A DNA stretch of 64,000 nt from Chryseobacterium limigenitum (lineage in GTDB: Bacteria; Bacteroidota; Bacteroidia; Flavobacteriales; Weeksellaceae), in assembly GCF_900114875.1 (NCBI RefSeq), contig NZ_FPKW01000005.1:1-64000 (forward strand), written 5' to 3'. Position 1 is the stretch's first letter. Every line of letters starts with the position of its first letter. A program made the position numbers and the translations under genes. Positions 44,393 through 54,575 of the stretch are shown one piece after another. A model generated the notes under the pieces. It ran no database searches and was not told the origin of the DNA. It saw nothing but the letters and a program-made list of their open reading frames with translations.

Positions 44393-45694
44393 TTATTCAG
44401 TAACATTCTTAGAAAGCTTTTTATCAATCAAATACAAAACAATTCCCGTGGCTACGATTCCTAATCCGATGAGACTTTCTTTAGGATTATGAATGAACGT
44501 AAAATATAAAATATAGAGACTGAATAACATAAAAACACTCGGAAAAATATAGAAAAAATTGGATTTAAATATCTTTCTGTCACTCTTTTTAAGAAAGAAC
44601 ACTGTAGAAATTGCCAATGTTGCAAACAGTTGAAGAATAAATGAAGTGTACACAAAAATTTCTTTAAAACTTCCAGTCAGAATAATCAATGTTGCGATAA
44701 CTGCATGGGCAAAAATAGCACGAACCGGGATTCCTTTTTTATTATTGACAGATAAAGACTTCCATAATCTGTTCTCTTTCGCGAAAGCCTGCGTCAGTCT
44801 TGAACCTACCCATAAATAGCCACTGATCGTAGCGACCAATTGTAAGGCAATAAAAACATTTACTATTTTTCCAAAAGAATGACCAAGCATATTATTAGCC
44901 GCCTCTCTCATTACATCTTCTTTTCCTGCCAATTGGCGGATCGGAGCATGTTTCAGCATAATATAATTGATCAAAATATAGCAAACCGTCACGAAAACTG
45001 TCCCTACGATCAATGCTTTGGGAAGATTTTTTTGAACATCTTTAATTTCTCCTGCAATGTAAGATGCGGAATTCCAGCCTGTGTATGAATAGGTTACAAA
45101 AACCAAAGAGGTTGCAAAGGCGGGAAGCATTATTTCGTCTTTCCAACTGTTGGTGAAACTTAGACTATTTCCAATTTGAGGTTCTGAAAGAACAACACCC
45201 AAAATAATCAGGACAATGATAAAAGCGACTTTAATAAACGTAAAAAAGTTATGAAATCTGCTCGAAGCCTTTAAACTAAAAGATAAAGACAGCGCCACCA
45301 AAAAGATGACGACAACCGAAAACCAGGTTCCAAAAGTAAAATCAAAGGCCGAAAGATATTTTGACATCGCCAAAGCAGCCAAAGCTACAGGTGAAGAAAA
45401 ACCGATTATCAAAGAGATCCAGCTTACCAAATAGCCCAAAAGTGGATGATAAGTTTCTTTAAGATAAATAAAATCTCCTCCGTTTCCTTTAAAATGAGAT
45501 CCTAATTCTGCGTAACAAAATGCTCCAAACAAAGCCAACACGCCGCCAATCATCCAAAGCAGAAAAATGCTGTACGTATTGTTAACATCTACCAGCTGAA
45601 AACCTAGAGTCGTAAAAATCCCCGTCCCGATCATATTGGATACAACGATGGCGACTGCTGTTTTCCAGCCTATTTGATGTGAAGTAGTGCTCAT
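44393..45694 (-). CDS. Amino acid permease, APC superfamily
   Basis: The 433-aa protein has 12 predicted membrane helices and the APC start VSNMIGTGIFTTLGFQL, then ELGSHFKGNGGDFIYLKETY and SYTGWNSASYIAGEIKDVQKNLPKA. These are typical of LAT/YfnA-like amino acid transporters. The substrate cannot be assigned. A MITE-like repeat lies directly upstream. Confidence 0.9.
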   Translation of the reverse strand: MSTTSHQIGWKTAVAIVVSNMIGTGIFTTLGFQLVDVNNTYSIFLLWMIGGVLALFGAFCYAELGSHFKGNGGDFIYLKETYHPLLGYLVSWISLIIGFSSPVALAALAMSKYLSAFDFTFGTWFSVVVIFLVALSLSFSLKASSRFHNFFTFIKVAFIIVLIILGVVLSEPQIGNSLSFTNSWKDEIMLPAFATSLVFVTYSYTGWNSASYIAGEIKDVQKNLPKALIVGTVFVTVCYILINYIMLKHAPIRQLAGKEDVMREAANNMLGHSFGKIVNVFIALQLVATISGYLWVGSRLTQAFAKENRLWKSLSVNNKKGIPVRAIFAHAVIATLIILTGSFKEIFVYTSFILQLFATLAISTVFFLKKSDRKIFKSNFFYIFPSVFMLFSLYILYFTFIHNPKESLIGLGIVATGIVLYLIDKKLSKNVTE

Positions 45695-45750
45695 TTTATA
45701 TAGATGCTAGATTTATATTTGAATAATAGGGCGGTTTAAACTAATTAAAA

Positions 45751-45923
45751 TTAACCACAAAAGATACAAAAGCAATGATTGAACAATTTAAAATTTAGCT
45801 GTTTGACAACAAAAGCCCTCAAAAGAATAAAAATCAAAGATTTTTAGAAACTTATATGTTCTTGATTGCTATTCATTACGAACTTAAATAATATGTTTAA
45901 TGTTTTGTGCCTTTTGTGGTTAA
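45751..45923 (-). mobile_element. MITE-like element, copy 1 (173 bp)
   Basis: The ends TTAACCACAAAAGATACAAA (45751-45770) and TTTTGTGCCTTTTGTGGTTAA (45903-45923) are inverted repeats with three mismatches over 22 bp. Read on the minus strand, the interior aligns along its length with copy 2 at 54576-54746 (for example GAACATATAAGTTTC against GAACACATTAGTTTT and AAAATCTTTGATTTT against AAAATCTATGATTTT). It encodes no protein. Confidence 0.7.
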
Positions 45924-45962
45924 AATAAAAAGTTTGAAAAGTTCAATACTAAATTTATTCAA

Positions 45963-48383
45963 TTAAAAATTAAAATTAACTCTTCCGAAGAAATAACTTC
46001 CCAATGTTCCCATCTGAACCGGCGCGTATTTGAAAACTCCGTAATAAGAATTCTCATAGATCTGCAAATCAGGGAAAACATCTAATAAATTATTGGCTCC
46101 AATCGTAAGGTTTACATTTTTAGTTATATCATAACCAACGCTGACATCCGTTACAATTTTAGGAGAAAACTCCTGAACACCGCCGAAAGGATATCCGTCT
46201 CTGATTACCTTACCAAAATAGGTGTTTCTGACTAAGAAATTGAATTTACCAATCCCATAATTCAAGCCTAATGTTGCTTTCGCTTTCGGAGAAAGAGTTT
46301 CAATAATATTGATCTGATCCGGCCCGAAAAATTCATTCTGAGGTGTTCCTAAATTTTGAGGAAAATGGAAATCCGTGATCTTTGTTTCCGTATAATTTCC
46401 TGCTAAATTGATATTTAAGTTGCCTCCAGCCAGTTTCCAATCGTAAGAAACAACTAAATCAACACCTTTTGTTTCCGTATCAATGGCATTAGCGAAGAAT
46501 CTTCCGCTTTCTACACCATAATTTGCCAATCTGGAATCTGTAATGTTACTTGTAATGACAATTCTGTCTTTTACTTTAATTAAATATCCATCTAGTGTAA
46601 TAAAAAGCCCTTTTGCCGGTTTTAAAGTAAATCCAAGACTTCCATTGACGGAAGTTTCCTGCTTTAATTTATCAAAATTAAGAATTTGTGCTGCTTCGCT
46701 ATCGTTGGCGAAAATTCCTTTTGTAACAATTCCAATTCCTGAGGTAGAAATATCTGCGTAAGAATTATTAAAATATTGCTGTTGCAAAGAAGGCGCTCTG
46801 AAACCTGTTCCTACAGCTCCACGAATCGCGTAATTTTTTATAAATTCATATCTAACGGCTAATTTTCCATTCAAAGTATTTCCGAAGTCGGAATAATTTT
46901 CAAATCTTGCAGCAGCATCGATATTTAATTTTTTATCTAAATCATAAGAAACATCTGCATAAACTGCTGTAGAATGTCTTGATTTTTTCAATGCATTATC
47001 AGGCGAAAAGCCCATAAAAGACTGTGATCCGCCTGCGCCAATAACTGTAGATCCGGGCGTTGCAATATTTCCATTGATATCATATCTCGCATAAGACGCT
47101 TCATCTCCGGCCTTGATCTGATACTGCTCAAACCTGAATTCTCCTCCGAAAGCAACATTAAAATTATTTAAGTTTTTAGAAACATCAAGATTAATGGTAT
47201 TCTGGAGAAAACTGTGGGCTCCCGCATAAAAACTTGTCGGAGATTTCGCGCCTAAAGAAGCATTATTAGTATTGTCAACATTATAATTGAATGTATTGCT
47301 TCCAAAAGTATTGCTAAGATCAAAAAACCAGTCATTTACATTGTATTTTGTTCCGACAGCGTAAGAAAGATCGTATACCTGAGATTTTAAATTAGCCTGA
47401 AAACCATTTGGATAGATTGAAGAAACGATATTCGAGGTTTCGCTTGGAAGTCTTCTGAAACCGAAGCCTTCCCCTTCTTTTAGACTGAATCCTCCAAAAG
47501 TATAAAGCTTAAAATGATCATTAAAAGGATATTCTGCATTGAAAAATAACTGAGCCTGTTTTATTTGGGCATCACCGATCTGGAAATTGAAATCGTCTCG
47601 GGTTAAGCCTCTTTGACGAATAATTTCATCATCGGAAGCCCTTGCAGCAGCAGGATCATCAGCAAACTCATAAGCAAAATTATCTCCGAAAATATCTAAA
47701 TCATGATTCTGCGTTCTCGTTGTTTTTCCTCTCTGGCTTAATTGCAGTGATAAATTGATGTAACTTTTATCTTTTCCTAAAGAAGTTCCGTAATTGACTG
47801 CTCCCTGATACGTTTCGCCGTCATTTCTTCCTGATAATCCGTAATTTAAACTTGCAGAAGCGCCAATATTTTTTTTAAGGATGATATTAATAACACCTGC
47901 AATGGCATCAGAACCATATTGTGCGGCAGCTCCATCTCGTAAGACTTCAATTCTATCGATCGCAATCACCGGAATTGTGCTTAAATCTGTCCCGACAGAA
48001 CCATTTCCGACTGTATTTTGATAATTAACTAAAGATGTTGTGTGTCTTCTTTTTCCATTCACCAAAACTAAAACCTGATCAGGCCCCATTCCTCTTAATG
48101 TCATCGGATCAATATGTTCCGTTCCATCAGAAGCAGACTGTCTCACCGCATTAAAAGACGGAATTACATAGTTCAAAAGATCCTGAACCGTTGTCTGAGG
48201 TGCAGATTTTTGTATTTTTTCAATATTGATAACATCTACCGGAACAGGTGTTTCCAGTTTTGTTCTTTTAGCATTTCGGTTTCCGACGATAATAACGTCT
48301 TCGATCTGTTTTTCTTTTTCAAGTTCCTGAGCCGATACGAAAACCGCTCCAAGCAATAATACAGATATGCTTAGTCTCTTCAT
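45963..48383 (-). CDS. TonB-dependent receptor under SAM riboswitch control
   Basis: The 806-aa outer-membrane receptor has a signal peptide (RLSISVLLLGAVFVSAQ), a plug domain (about 45-160: TTVQDLLNYVIPSFNA, LRGMGPDQVLVLVNGKRRHTT, IEVLRDGAAAQYGSDAIAGVIN) and a 22-strand barrel ending in YFFGRVNFNF. It has no N-terminal carboxypeptidase-like domain. A SAM-I riboswitch lies 100 bp upstream, so expression should fall when S-adenosylmethionine is plentiful. That points to uptake of methionine, a sulfur compound or a methyl-related cofactor, but the ligand is unknown. Confidence 0.92.
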   Translation of the reverse strand: MKRLSISVLLLGAVFVSAQELEKEKQIEDVIIVGNRNAKRTKLETPVPVDVINIEKIQKSAPQTTVQDLLNYVIPSFNAVRQSASDGTEHIDPMTLRGMGPDQVLVLVNGKRRHTTSLVNYQNTVGNGSVGTDLSTIPVIAIDRIEVLRDGAAAQYGSDAIAGVINIILKKNIGASASLNYGLSGRNDGETYQGAVNYGTSLGKDKSYINLSLQLSQRGKTTRTQNHDLDIFGDNFAYEFADDPAAARASDDEIIRQRGLTRDDFNFQIGDAQIKQAQLFFNAEYPFNDHFKLYTFGGFSLKEGEGFGFRRLPSETSNIVSSIYPNGFQANLKSQVYDLSYAVGTKYNVNDWFFDLSNTFGSNTFNYNVDNTNNASLGAKSPTSFYAGAHSFLQNTINLDVSKNLNNFNVAFGGEFRFEQYQIKAGDEASYARYDINGNIATPGSTVIGAGGSQSFMGFSPDNALKKSRHSTAVYADVSYDLDKKLNIDAAARFENYSDFGNTLNGKLAVRYEFIKNYAIRGAVGTGFRAPSLQQQYFNNSYADISTSGIGIVTKGIFANDSEAAQILNFDKLKQETSVNGSLGFTLKPAKGLFITLDGYLIKVKDRIVITSNITDSRLANYGVESGRFFANAIDTETKGVDLVVSYDWKLAGGNLNINLAGNYTETKITDFHFPQNLGTPQNEFFGPDQINIIETLSPKAKATLGLNYGIGKFNFLVRNTYFGKVIRDGYPFGGVQEFSPKIVTDVSVGYDITKNVNLTIGANNLLDVFPDLQIYENSYYGVFKYAPVQMGTLGSYFFGRVNFNF

Positions 48384-48483
48384 CTTTTGTTTTTTGCAAA
48401 ATTAATAATAAACCCTGACGGAAAAAAATCCGCCAACAAAGATTGTCAAGAAATGGAATGAATATTTAGAATATTGACTTCAC

Positions 48484-48584
48484 TTATCTTCCCCCAATCG
48501 GGTTGGAATTAGCACCTTTACACACTGGAAATGTGTCGGTTGCTAAGGTTTCACAGGGCCAAATCCCTCCACCTTTCTTGATAA
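48484..48584 (-). ncRNA. SAM-I (S-box) riboswitch
   Basis: On the minus strand the segment reads AAGGTGGAGGGA, then GGCCCTGTGAAACCTTAGC, AACC, a P3/P4-type stem (GACACA against TGTGT), GGTGCTAATTCCAACCC and GATAAG. These are the conserved S-box core words in order, closed by a P1 stem TTATC (48584-48580) with GATAA (48488-48484). A weaker hairpin (TGGCGGA/TCCGTCA) between the aptamer and the ATG could be the expression platform. Confidence 0.93.
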
Positions 48585-48592
48585 ATCTACTG

Positions 48593-48622
48593 CAAAGGTA
48601 GATTAATAATTTTAATTGGCAA
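48593..48622 (-). promoter_or_regulatory. Promoter of the riboswitch-TonB receptor transcript
   Basis: The minus strand has TTG (48622-48620), a 19-bp spacer and TACCTTTG (48600-48593), a good Bacteroidota -33/-7 pair, just before the aptamer. Confidence 0.6.
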
Positions 48623-48650
48623 AAATTTGTGAAATGTGACCGGCTAAAGA

Positions 48651-48682
48651 GTGAATAGTCAATGGTGAAATGTGAATTTTTC
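48651..48682 (+). repeat. Partial GTGAATAGTCAATGGTG-type repeat
   Basis: GTGAATAGTCAATGGTGAA followed by TGTGAATTTTTCAATC is built from the same words as the palindromes at 11.9 and 24.5 kb, but only one arm is seen here. Confidence 0.45.
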
Positions 48683-48691
48683 AATCAATAA

Positions 48692-48721
48692 AAAGAGAGA
48701 TAATTTTCATTACCTCTCTTT
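48692..48721 (-). terminator. Terminator of the GH13 gene
   Basis: AAAGAGAG (48692-48699) pairs with CTCTCTTT (48714-48721), with T-rich sequence following on the minus strand. It is 14 bp past the stop. Confidence 0.6.
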
Positions 48722-48734
48722 GTTTAAAATATAT

Positions 48735-51569
48735 TTATTTAATAATCATCTTCTGGATAGCAACTCCGGTTTCAGATTTTAAATGAACCAGATAGGTTCC
48801 GGAAGGATAATTAGCTTTTAATTCATAAGTTCCGGACTCATTTTTAAGTTTAAAGGAATCCATTTTTTTACCACTCATGTCATAAATTATAATTTCACCG
48901 TTTTTAGCTTTATGATAAATTAGTTTCGCCAAACCATTTTTCACAGGATTGTCTGCAATTTGAAGCGATAATTTATTTTCTGCATTTACGTCAACTGTAG
49001 ATAAAGTTCCGGTATAATTTCCGAAAATTCTAAATTCTCCCGGCTGAAGATTAATTGGCGCCGTTGTAGAAGATACTATTGATACGGTATTATCCAATAA
49101 ATTTTTCCATTGTCCTGTATATGGGAAGTAAGGCACAACATCTTTTGCAGAGGTATTGTAATTGGCTATAACCACAACATTCTGAACAGTACTCGCCGTG
49201 TTATCGTAAACATAAATTCTGGTAATTAATCCATTCGGATCATTGGTAAGATTGTTTGATTCTACAGAATATGTTTTTGATTTAAATACAGGATACAGAC
49301 TTCTAAGGTTGATAATCTGAGCCCAAGTATCGTAAACCGCCTTTCTGTTTACGTTTGTATCATACCCTAAAGAAAAAGCAATAGGTTTCTCATCTGTTCT
49401 GCAACCGTTGTTGATCGATCCGTCGCCACATCTGTTGATGCTGAATTCATAGCCCAATTCGCCAAACTGCCAGATCATTTTCGGGCCGGGAATTGTGAAG
49501 AATGTTGCACCGAAAGTTTTCATTCTATTTAAAGCTGTATTTAGATTTTTAACATCGTAAGCTCCGTTTACAGCTCCGTAAGCAATATTCTTAAACATTA
49601 ATCTTTCTTCGTCATGGCTTTCTCCATATCCAACCGCATGCATATTGGTGAAGCCGTGAAGCGTATGATTCATTCTGTCAAAGTTGCTGTTTTCTTTGTA
49701 GCCCATTGTATTTTGGTTGTACGCGCCATTTTGATTATTCCAAAGCATTACGCCTTTTCCTTCTGCAACTCTGTAATTTGCCCACTGCTGTTCTTCTGCA
49801 TCTGTTCCTAAATGTTCGAAGATCATATAAGAATTCGGGTCAATGCCCCACTGTTTATCAGCATAATATTTCATGATGTCTACCCTGTCCTGCTGATAAG
49901 CATTGGTGCAGGTTTCATCATTTTCGGAACAGCTTTGCGTGAAACCTTTTGTAAGATCCCAACGGAAACCGTCGATATGATATTCAGTTAACCATTGTTG
50001 AAGCGTTCTTTCAACGTAATATCTAGTTGACGGACTTGTATGGTTAAAATCATTGAAAACATTATACGAGTGTTTCGGAACTGTATTAAAATATGGGTTA
50101 TTCGGAGCAACATCTCCGTAACCGTCTCCATCTGGATCAATATTCCAAAGTCTTACCAGCGGAGACCGTCCTGTGGCATGATTGAAAGCAACATCCAAGA
50201 TCACAGCGATCCCATTATAATGACACAAATCAACAAATTCTTTGAATTTTTCCGGTGTTCCGTACGCTTTATCTAATGCATAGTGGAATGACGTATTGTA
50301 TCCCCAAGAAAGATTGCCCTCAAACTCCATAATTGGCATCAATTCAATTGCATTGATCTTTAAATTTTTCAGATAAGTAATTTTATTGATTAATGACTGC
50401 CAGTTTTTTTCCTGCGTAAAGTCTCTCAATAACAATTCGTAAACAACAAGATCTTCTTTATTGGGTCTCTGGAAGCTTGTAGCCTGCCAGTTGTAAGGAG
50501 CCTGCCCCGTTTTAAACATAGAAACCTCAAAGCCCTGTCCTGCAGGAAACGGAGGTAAATTCGGATAGGTTGTAGCCGAGATCCACTGATCGTCATAGGA
50601 AGACAATATTTGTGGAGAAAAAGGATCTGCTACTTTTCTAAGATCATTGGTTCTGTATTGGAAGGTATATAATTGAGACGGCGTAAGACCCGTTAATTCG
50701 ATCCAGTAAAGATCAGGATTTGCGGTATCTCTTTTCATTAAATAAGCATCATCCACAGCCCAGTTATTGAAGCTTCCGATCACATGAACGAAATTTTTAA
50801 ACGGAGCATACAAAGCAAGTCCAACTCTGGTGTTATCTGTCGGATGATAGTTAATCCCCTGCTTTATCCATGTAGGAATAGCTTCAGAAACAACGTTTCT
50901 TGGCGTCTGTAAAATAAACGTTGCATTTTTTGTATTTGAGTTCGCATCTGTTGCAATTAATTCCATGTTTGCGTCTGCAGTTACGGTATAACTATAAGAA
51001 TATGAAGCAGAAGGCGTTGAAGTAGAATTTACAACTGTTCCGTTAGCTTTCAACTGAAATGTTGAATTAACATTGGTTGTAGCTGTCACATTAACCGAAT
51101 TTCCTGCCGGAACCGATGTCAAACTATTCGCTAAAGGATTGGTTAAGTTTAAATTTAAAATTCCAACATTTACAAAACTATCTGCCGTCTGGTGACTTCC
51201 CGTTTTATCTTTTAGCAAAAACCCAAATCTTCCGATTCCTGTTCTGTTATAAAATGTTGTTGGAGTAAAAGTTAAAGAATACGCATCTGCTGCTGAATTA
51301 TAGCTTAATTTATTTAAGTCATTAGAATTCCCCCAGCTCCCATTGGTAGGGCAATCCTGACTATTGCTGTAATTGGCATCTAAAGACCAGGTCCATATAT
51401 AGACATCATTATTGGCAATTCCCCACGCAGATTCATCGATCTGGCTTCCGGGTATCGTTAATGTAATCTGATCCGTCTCATTGAACGGATTGGGTGCAAC
51501 TGTATAGCTTATCTGCCCAAAAACCAGAGCCACGATAAACAGCAAAACACCGGAATAAAATTTCTTCAT
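48735..51569 (-). CDS. Secreted alpha-amylase family (GH13) enzyme with T9SS sorting domain
   Basis: The 944-aa protein has a signal peptide (YSGVLLFIVALVFGQ), an N-terminal Ig-like/CBM region (about 20-230), an E-set/CBM48-like domain (VHVIGSFNNWAVDDAYLMKR), a GH13 barrel (about 365-740) with the nucleophile in DGFRWDLTKG, the acid/base in MIFEHLG and a His-Asp in GESHDEER. A C-terminal type IX secretion sorting domain begins near LSLQIADNP and ends MIIK. It should be exported through the Por system to the surface or medium to degrade starch- or glycogen-like glucans. Confidence 0.93.
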   Translation of the reverse strand: MKKFYSGVLLFIVALVFGQISYTVAPNPFNETDQITLTIPGSQIDESAWGIANNDVYIWTWSLDANYSNSQDCPTNGSWGNSNDLNKLSYNSAADAYSLTFTPTTFYNRTGIGRFGFLLKDKTGSHQTADSFVNVGILNLNLTNPLANSLTSVPAGNSVNVTATTNVNSTFQLKANGTVVNSTSTPSASYSYSYTVTADANMELIATDANSNTKNATFILQTPRNVVSEAIPTWIKQGINYHPTDNTRVGLALYAPFKNFVHVIGSFNNWAVDDAYLMKRDTANPDLYWIELTGLTPSQLYTFQYRTNDLRKVADPFSPQILSSYDDQWISATTYPNLPPFPAGQGFEVSMFKTGQAPYNWQATSFQRPNKEDLVVYELLLRDFTQEKNWQSLINKITYLKNLKINAIELMPIMEFEGNLSWGYNTSFHYALDKAYGTPEKFKEFVDLCHYNGIAVILDVAFNHATGRSPLVRLWNIDPDGDGYGDVAPNNPYFNTVPKHSYNVFNDFNHTSPSTRYYVERTLQQWLTEYHIDGFRWDLTKGFTQSCSENDETCTNAYQQDRVDIMKYYADKQWGIDPNSYMIFEHLGTDAEEQQWANYRVAEGKGVMLWNNQNGAYNQNTMGYKENSNFDRMNHTLHGFTNMHAVGYGESHDEERLMFKNIAYGAVNGAYDVKNLNTALNRMKTFGATFFTIPGPKMIWQFGELGYEFSINRCGDGSINNGCRTDEKPIAFSLGYDTNVNRKAVYDTWAQIINLRSLYPVFKSKTYSVESNNLTNDPNGLITRIYVYDNTASTVQNVVVIANYNTSAKDVVPYFPYTGQWKNLLDNTVSIVSSTTAPINLQPGEFRIFGNYTGTLSTVDVNAENKLSLQIADNPVKNGLAKLIYHKAKNGEIIIYDMSGKKMDSFKLKNESGTYELKANYPSGTYLVHLKSETGVAIQKMIIK

Positions 51570-51825
51570 AAAAGTTTGTTTTTTTTAGTTAGTACGATAC
51601 GAATGTAATTTAATTTTTGAGAATTATTTATATTTTGATCCAAAAACATACATTTTAACGATTTAAATATTATGCATTGAAGAGTATTTTATCTATCCGA
51701 TATTTTTAAGTTGAATGATTGTATAATTCATTCCTAATTTTGTCCAGTTAAATTAATTTTCAAATGGTTTTGAGTAAATCCGATTTCTACTTCTGACGCA
51801 TAATTTTAAACCCAATTAATAACAA

Positions 51826-52135
51826 TTAAATATTCTTTAAAGAGTTAAAACCTATTTTATATTTAAATGCTATCTGCGTACTTCCTAAATTTTGCTGAAG
51901 CCAAACCTTTCCGCCTGATTCTCTTACCGCTGTATCGTTACAGATATAGACTTTATTATTAGTTCCGATCACCATTTCTGCAAATGAAGCAGCACTAGAG
52001 AAACCGGTATTTTCTAACTGCTCCTCCGTTCACATAACGTTGAACCGTTCATAATACATTCGCCGGAAATGCTGCCGAAGCATGATAATTAACCGTATCT
52101 GTTGTTGCAATTCGTAATTGAGGCCAATCTGTTCC
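51826..52135 (-). pseudogene. Remnant of an exported protein gene
   Basis: The minus strand carries GSGTDWPQLRIATTDTVN, then AAFPANVL-stop-TVQRYVNGGAV, and after a frameshift ENTGFSSAASFAEMVIGTNN, KVYICNDTAVRESGG, KVWLQQNLGSTQIAFKYKIG, ending at a TAA at 51826. The pieces are collinear but separated by a stop and at least one frameshift, and no start remains. The family is unknown to me. Confidence 0.55.
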
Positions 52136-52179
52136 GCTACCAGATTATCTTTCTGAACTAAGAATGTTAAAGCTAAAAA

Positions 52180-52275
52180 ATGATCATTGATAAAGAAATC
52201 ATGATCAAAGAAATAACCATTGAATGCGGTTATGAATACGTTGAAAACTTTGCAAAAGCATTAAGAAACGGATAA
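52180..52275 (+). pseudogene. AraC-type helix-turn-helix remnant
   Basis: A 31-residue frame reads KEITIECGYEYVENFAKALRN, which matches the second helix-turn-helix of AraC-family regulators (normally followed by a longer FKKHFG-type tail). The rest of the gene is missing on both sides. It is followed by a hairpin terminator at 52284-52309. Confidence 0.5.
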
Positions 52276-52283
52276 TAACAGAA

Positions 52284-52309
52284 AAACCACCTAATAAATT
52301 AAGTGGTTT
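52284..52309. terminator. Hairpin after the AraC remnant
   Basis: AAACCACCTAA pairs with TTAAGTGGTTT with one mismatch. It may also serve the convergent 92-aa gene. Confidence 0.55.
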
Positions 52310-52373
52310 ATATATGTTGTTTTGCTTTGATATTACTTTTTCAGAATTCAGGTGAAAAAGCAATGACAATCAA

Positions 52374-52652
52374 TTAATGATGTCCGTGACTATCGTGTAA
52401 GAAAGGCCCGTTTCCTTTAGGGTTGCTGAAGATCACTTCTACTCCCTTCTGCTCATTCAATTCTTTTCTTCTGATATCTTCCGGATCAAAAGGCTTCACT
52501 TTACCGAAGTATTCCATCAAACCTTCACTTAACCACATTGGGATTACCAATCCAAAAAACATAAAGATACACCAGAATCCTACAAGGAACATTGTAACAA
52601 AGTAGATTGTCCAAAGGAACTGATAAAACGGCCAAAATGCTGATAACATCAT
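52374..52652 (-). CDS. Small membrane protein with His-rich tail
   Basis: The 92-aa protein has two hydrophobic segments (about 3-20 and 22-42), a cytoplasmic or periplasmic charged part (FDPEDIRRKELNEQKG) and an end rich in His (HDSHGHH). It resembles small proteins found near respiratory or energy genes in flavobacteria, but I cannot name a family. The His-rich end might bind metal. Confidence 0.65.
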   Translation of the reverse strand: MMLSAFWPFYQFLWTIYFVTMFLVGFWCIFMFFGLVIPMWLSEGLMEYFGKVKPFDPEDIRRKELNEQKGVEVIFSNPKGNGPFLHDSHGHH

Positions 52653-52833
52653 TTTTCTTATATATTTTAGGCAAAAATAGAACTTTTTTCTTTTTTAAAC
52701 AAAAGATCAGCGCCCTATTTTCATTATTTATTTTTATTTTAAACTAATTGATAGAGAAGTTTGATATTAGATGTTAGAAATTAGACTTATAGCTTTGGTC
52801 AGAATTTCCAATCATATAATAACCTCTGCTCAT

Positions 52834-54441
52834 TTAATGGGCTAGATTTGCGAAGAAATCATTTCCTTTATCATCGGTAATGATGAATGCAGGGAAATCT
52901 TTCACCTCAATTTTTCTTACCGCTTCCATCCCTAATTCTGGGAAATCGACAACCTCAACAGACAGAATATTGTCTTTCGCCAAGATTGCAGCAGGCCCTC
53001 CAATTGAGCCAATATAGAATCCTCCGTATTTGTGACAGGCGTTAGTAACATCAGCTGTTCTGTTTCCTTTTGCCAGCATCACCATACTTCCGCCATGACT
53101 TTGGAATTCGTCTACATAAACATCCATTCTTCCCGCCGTCGTTGGCCCGAAACTTCCCGAAGCCATTCCTTCCGGAGTTTTTGCAGGGCCTGCGTAATAG
53201 ATCGGGTGATTTTTGAAATATTCAGGCATTGGTTTTCCGGCATCCAACAATTCTTTGATTTTTGCGTGAGCGATATCTCTTGCAACGATCAATGTCCCGT
53301 TTAATTTTAATCTTGTTTTGATTGGATATTTTGAAAGCTCTGCTAAAATTTCAGGCATTGGTTTATTTAAATCAATTTCAACCGCTTCTTCCAAATGTGG
53401 AGGTGTAGCAGGTAAAAATCTTTTCGGATCTTGTTCCAATTGCTCTAAGAAAATACCTTCTTTAGTAATTTTCCCTTTGATATTTCTGTCTGCTGAACAA
53501 GAAACTCCCATTCCGACCGGGCAAGAAGCCGCGTGACGAGGAAGTCTGATTACTCGAACATCGTGAGTTAAATATTTCCCTCCAAACTGAGCCCCAATTG
53601 CACTTTCCTGACAGATTTTCTGAACTTTGGCTTCCCATTCAAGATCTCTGAAAGCCTGACCAGCTTCATTTCCTTCTGTCGGAAGATTATCGTAATATTT
53701 TGCAGATGCTTTTTTTACTGTAGCCAAATTCGCTTCTGCAGAAGTTCCTCCAATAACCAAAGCTAAGTGGTAAGGCGGACAAGCAGCTGTTCCTAAGTCT
53801 GAAATTCTCTCTTTTACAAATGCTTCAAGAGATTTTTCGTTTAGTAAAGACTTTGTTTTTTGATAAAGGAAAGTTTTGTTGGCAGAACCCCCTCCTTTTG
53901 TTAAGAATAAAAACTCGTAAGAATCTCCTTTTTTAGCATAAATATCAATCTGTGCCGGAAGATTTGAACCAGAATTTTTCTCATCAAACATGTTCAAAGG
54001 AACGACCTGAGAATATCTTAAGTTTCTTTTTTGATACGTATTGTAAATTCCTTTGCTTAAATATTCACCGTCATCAACGCCAGTATAAACGTTTTCTCCT
54101 TTTTTACCCATTACGATCGCCGTTCCTGTATCCTGGCAAGAAGGCAACGCTCCTTCCACCGCAACAGCAGCATTCTGTAATAAGTTATACGCAACGAATC
54201 TGTCGTTATCAGTAGCTTCAGGATCATCGATAATTCTTTTCAAACTTTCTAAGTGAGACGAACGAAGCATAAAAGAAACATCTGCCATCGCTTCTTCAGC
54301 CAATAACTCCAGTCCCTTTGGATCAACAGTTAAAATTTCTCTGTCTCCCAGTTTTTCAACCTTTACATACTCTGAAGTCAACTTTTTATAAACCGTATCG
54401 TCTTTTTGAATCGGGTACGGATCCTGATATCTAAATTCCAT
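52834..54441 (-). CDS. Class I (Fe-S) fumarate hydratase
   Basis: The 535-aa enzyme hydrates fumarate to malate using an oxygen-sensitive 4Fe-4S cluster. Both halves of the class I family are present: the N-terminal alpha domain with [16 protein letters not shown] (cluster Cys near 105), [14 protein letters not shown], and the C-terminal beta domain with [16 protein letters not shown] and [10 protein letters not shown]. The ATG at 54441 fits; an alternative upstream TTG adds seven residues. A class II fumarase (fumC) is divergently encoded 330 bp away. Confidence 0.93.
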   Translation of the reverse strand: MEFRYQDPYPIQKDDTVYKKLTSEYVKVEKLGDREILTVDPKGLELLAEEAMADVSFMLRSSHLESLKRIIDDPEATDNDRFVAYNLLQNAAVAVEGALPSCQDTGTAIVMGKKGENVYTGVDDGEYLSKGIYNTYQKRNLRYSQVVPLNMFDEKNSGSNLPAQIDIYAKKGDSYEFLFLTKGGGSANKTFLYQKTKSLLNEKSLEAFVKERISDLGTAACPPYHLALVIGGTSAEANLATVKKASAKYYDNLPTEGNEAGQAFRDLEWEAKVQKICQESAIGAQFGGKYLTHDVRVIRLPRHAASCPVGMGVSCSADRNIKGKITKEGIFLEQLEQDPKRFLPATPPHLEEAVEIDLNKPMPEILAELSKYPIKTRLKLNGTLIVARDIAHAKIKELLDAGKPMPEYFKNHPIYYAGPAKTPEGMASGSFGPTTAGRMDVYVDEFQSHGGSMVMLAKGNRTADVTNACHKYGGFYIGSIGGPAAILAKDNILSVEVVDFPELGMEAVRKIEVKDFPAFIITDDKGNDFFANLAH

Positions 54442-54575
54442 TTCAATTTTTTCTTGATGCAAAAATACGGCTTACCTAAAAAAACATGAGTAAAATCAGT
54501 GACGTGAATTGATATTTATAATGATTATAAATTGCGAGGTTTTTGATTAATGAGTAATTTTATAGGAATGTATTT

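Noticed and set aside
48484..48684. A 66-codon minus-strand reading frame
   Set aside because: It lies across the SAM-I riboswitch; the sequence is explained by the RNA, not by a protein.
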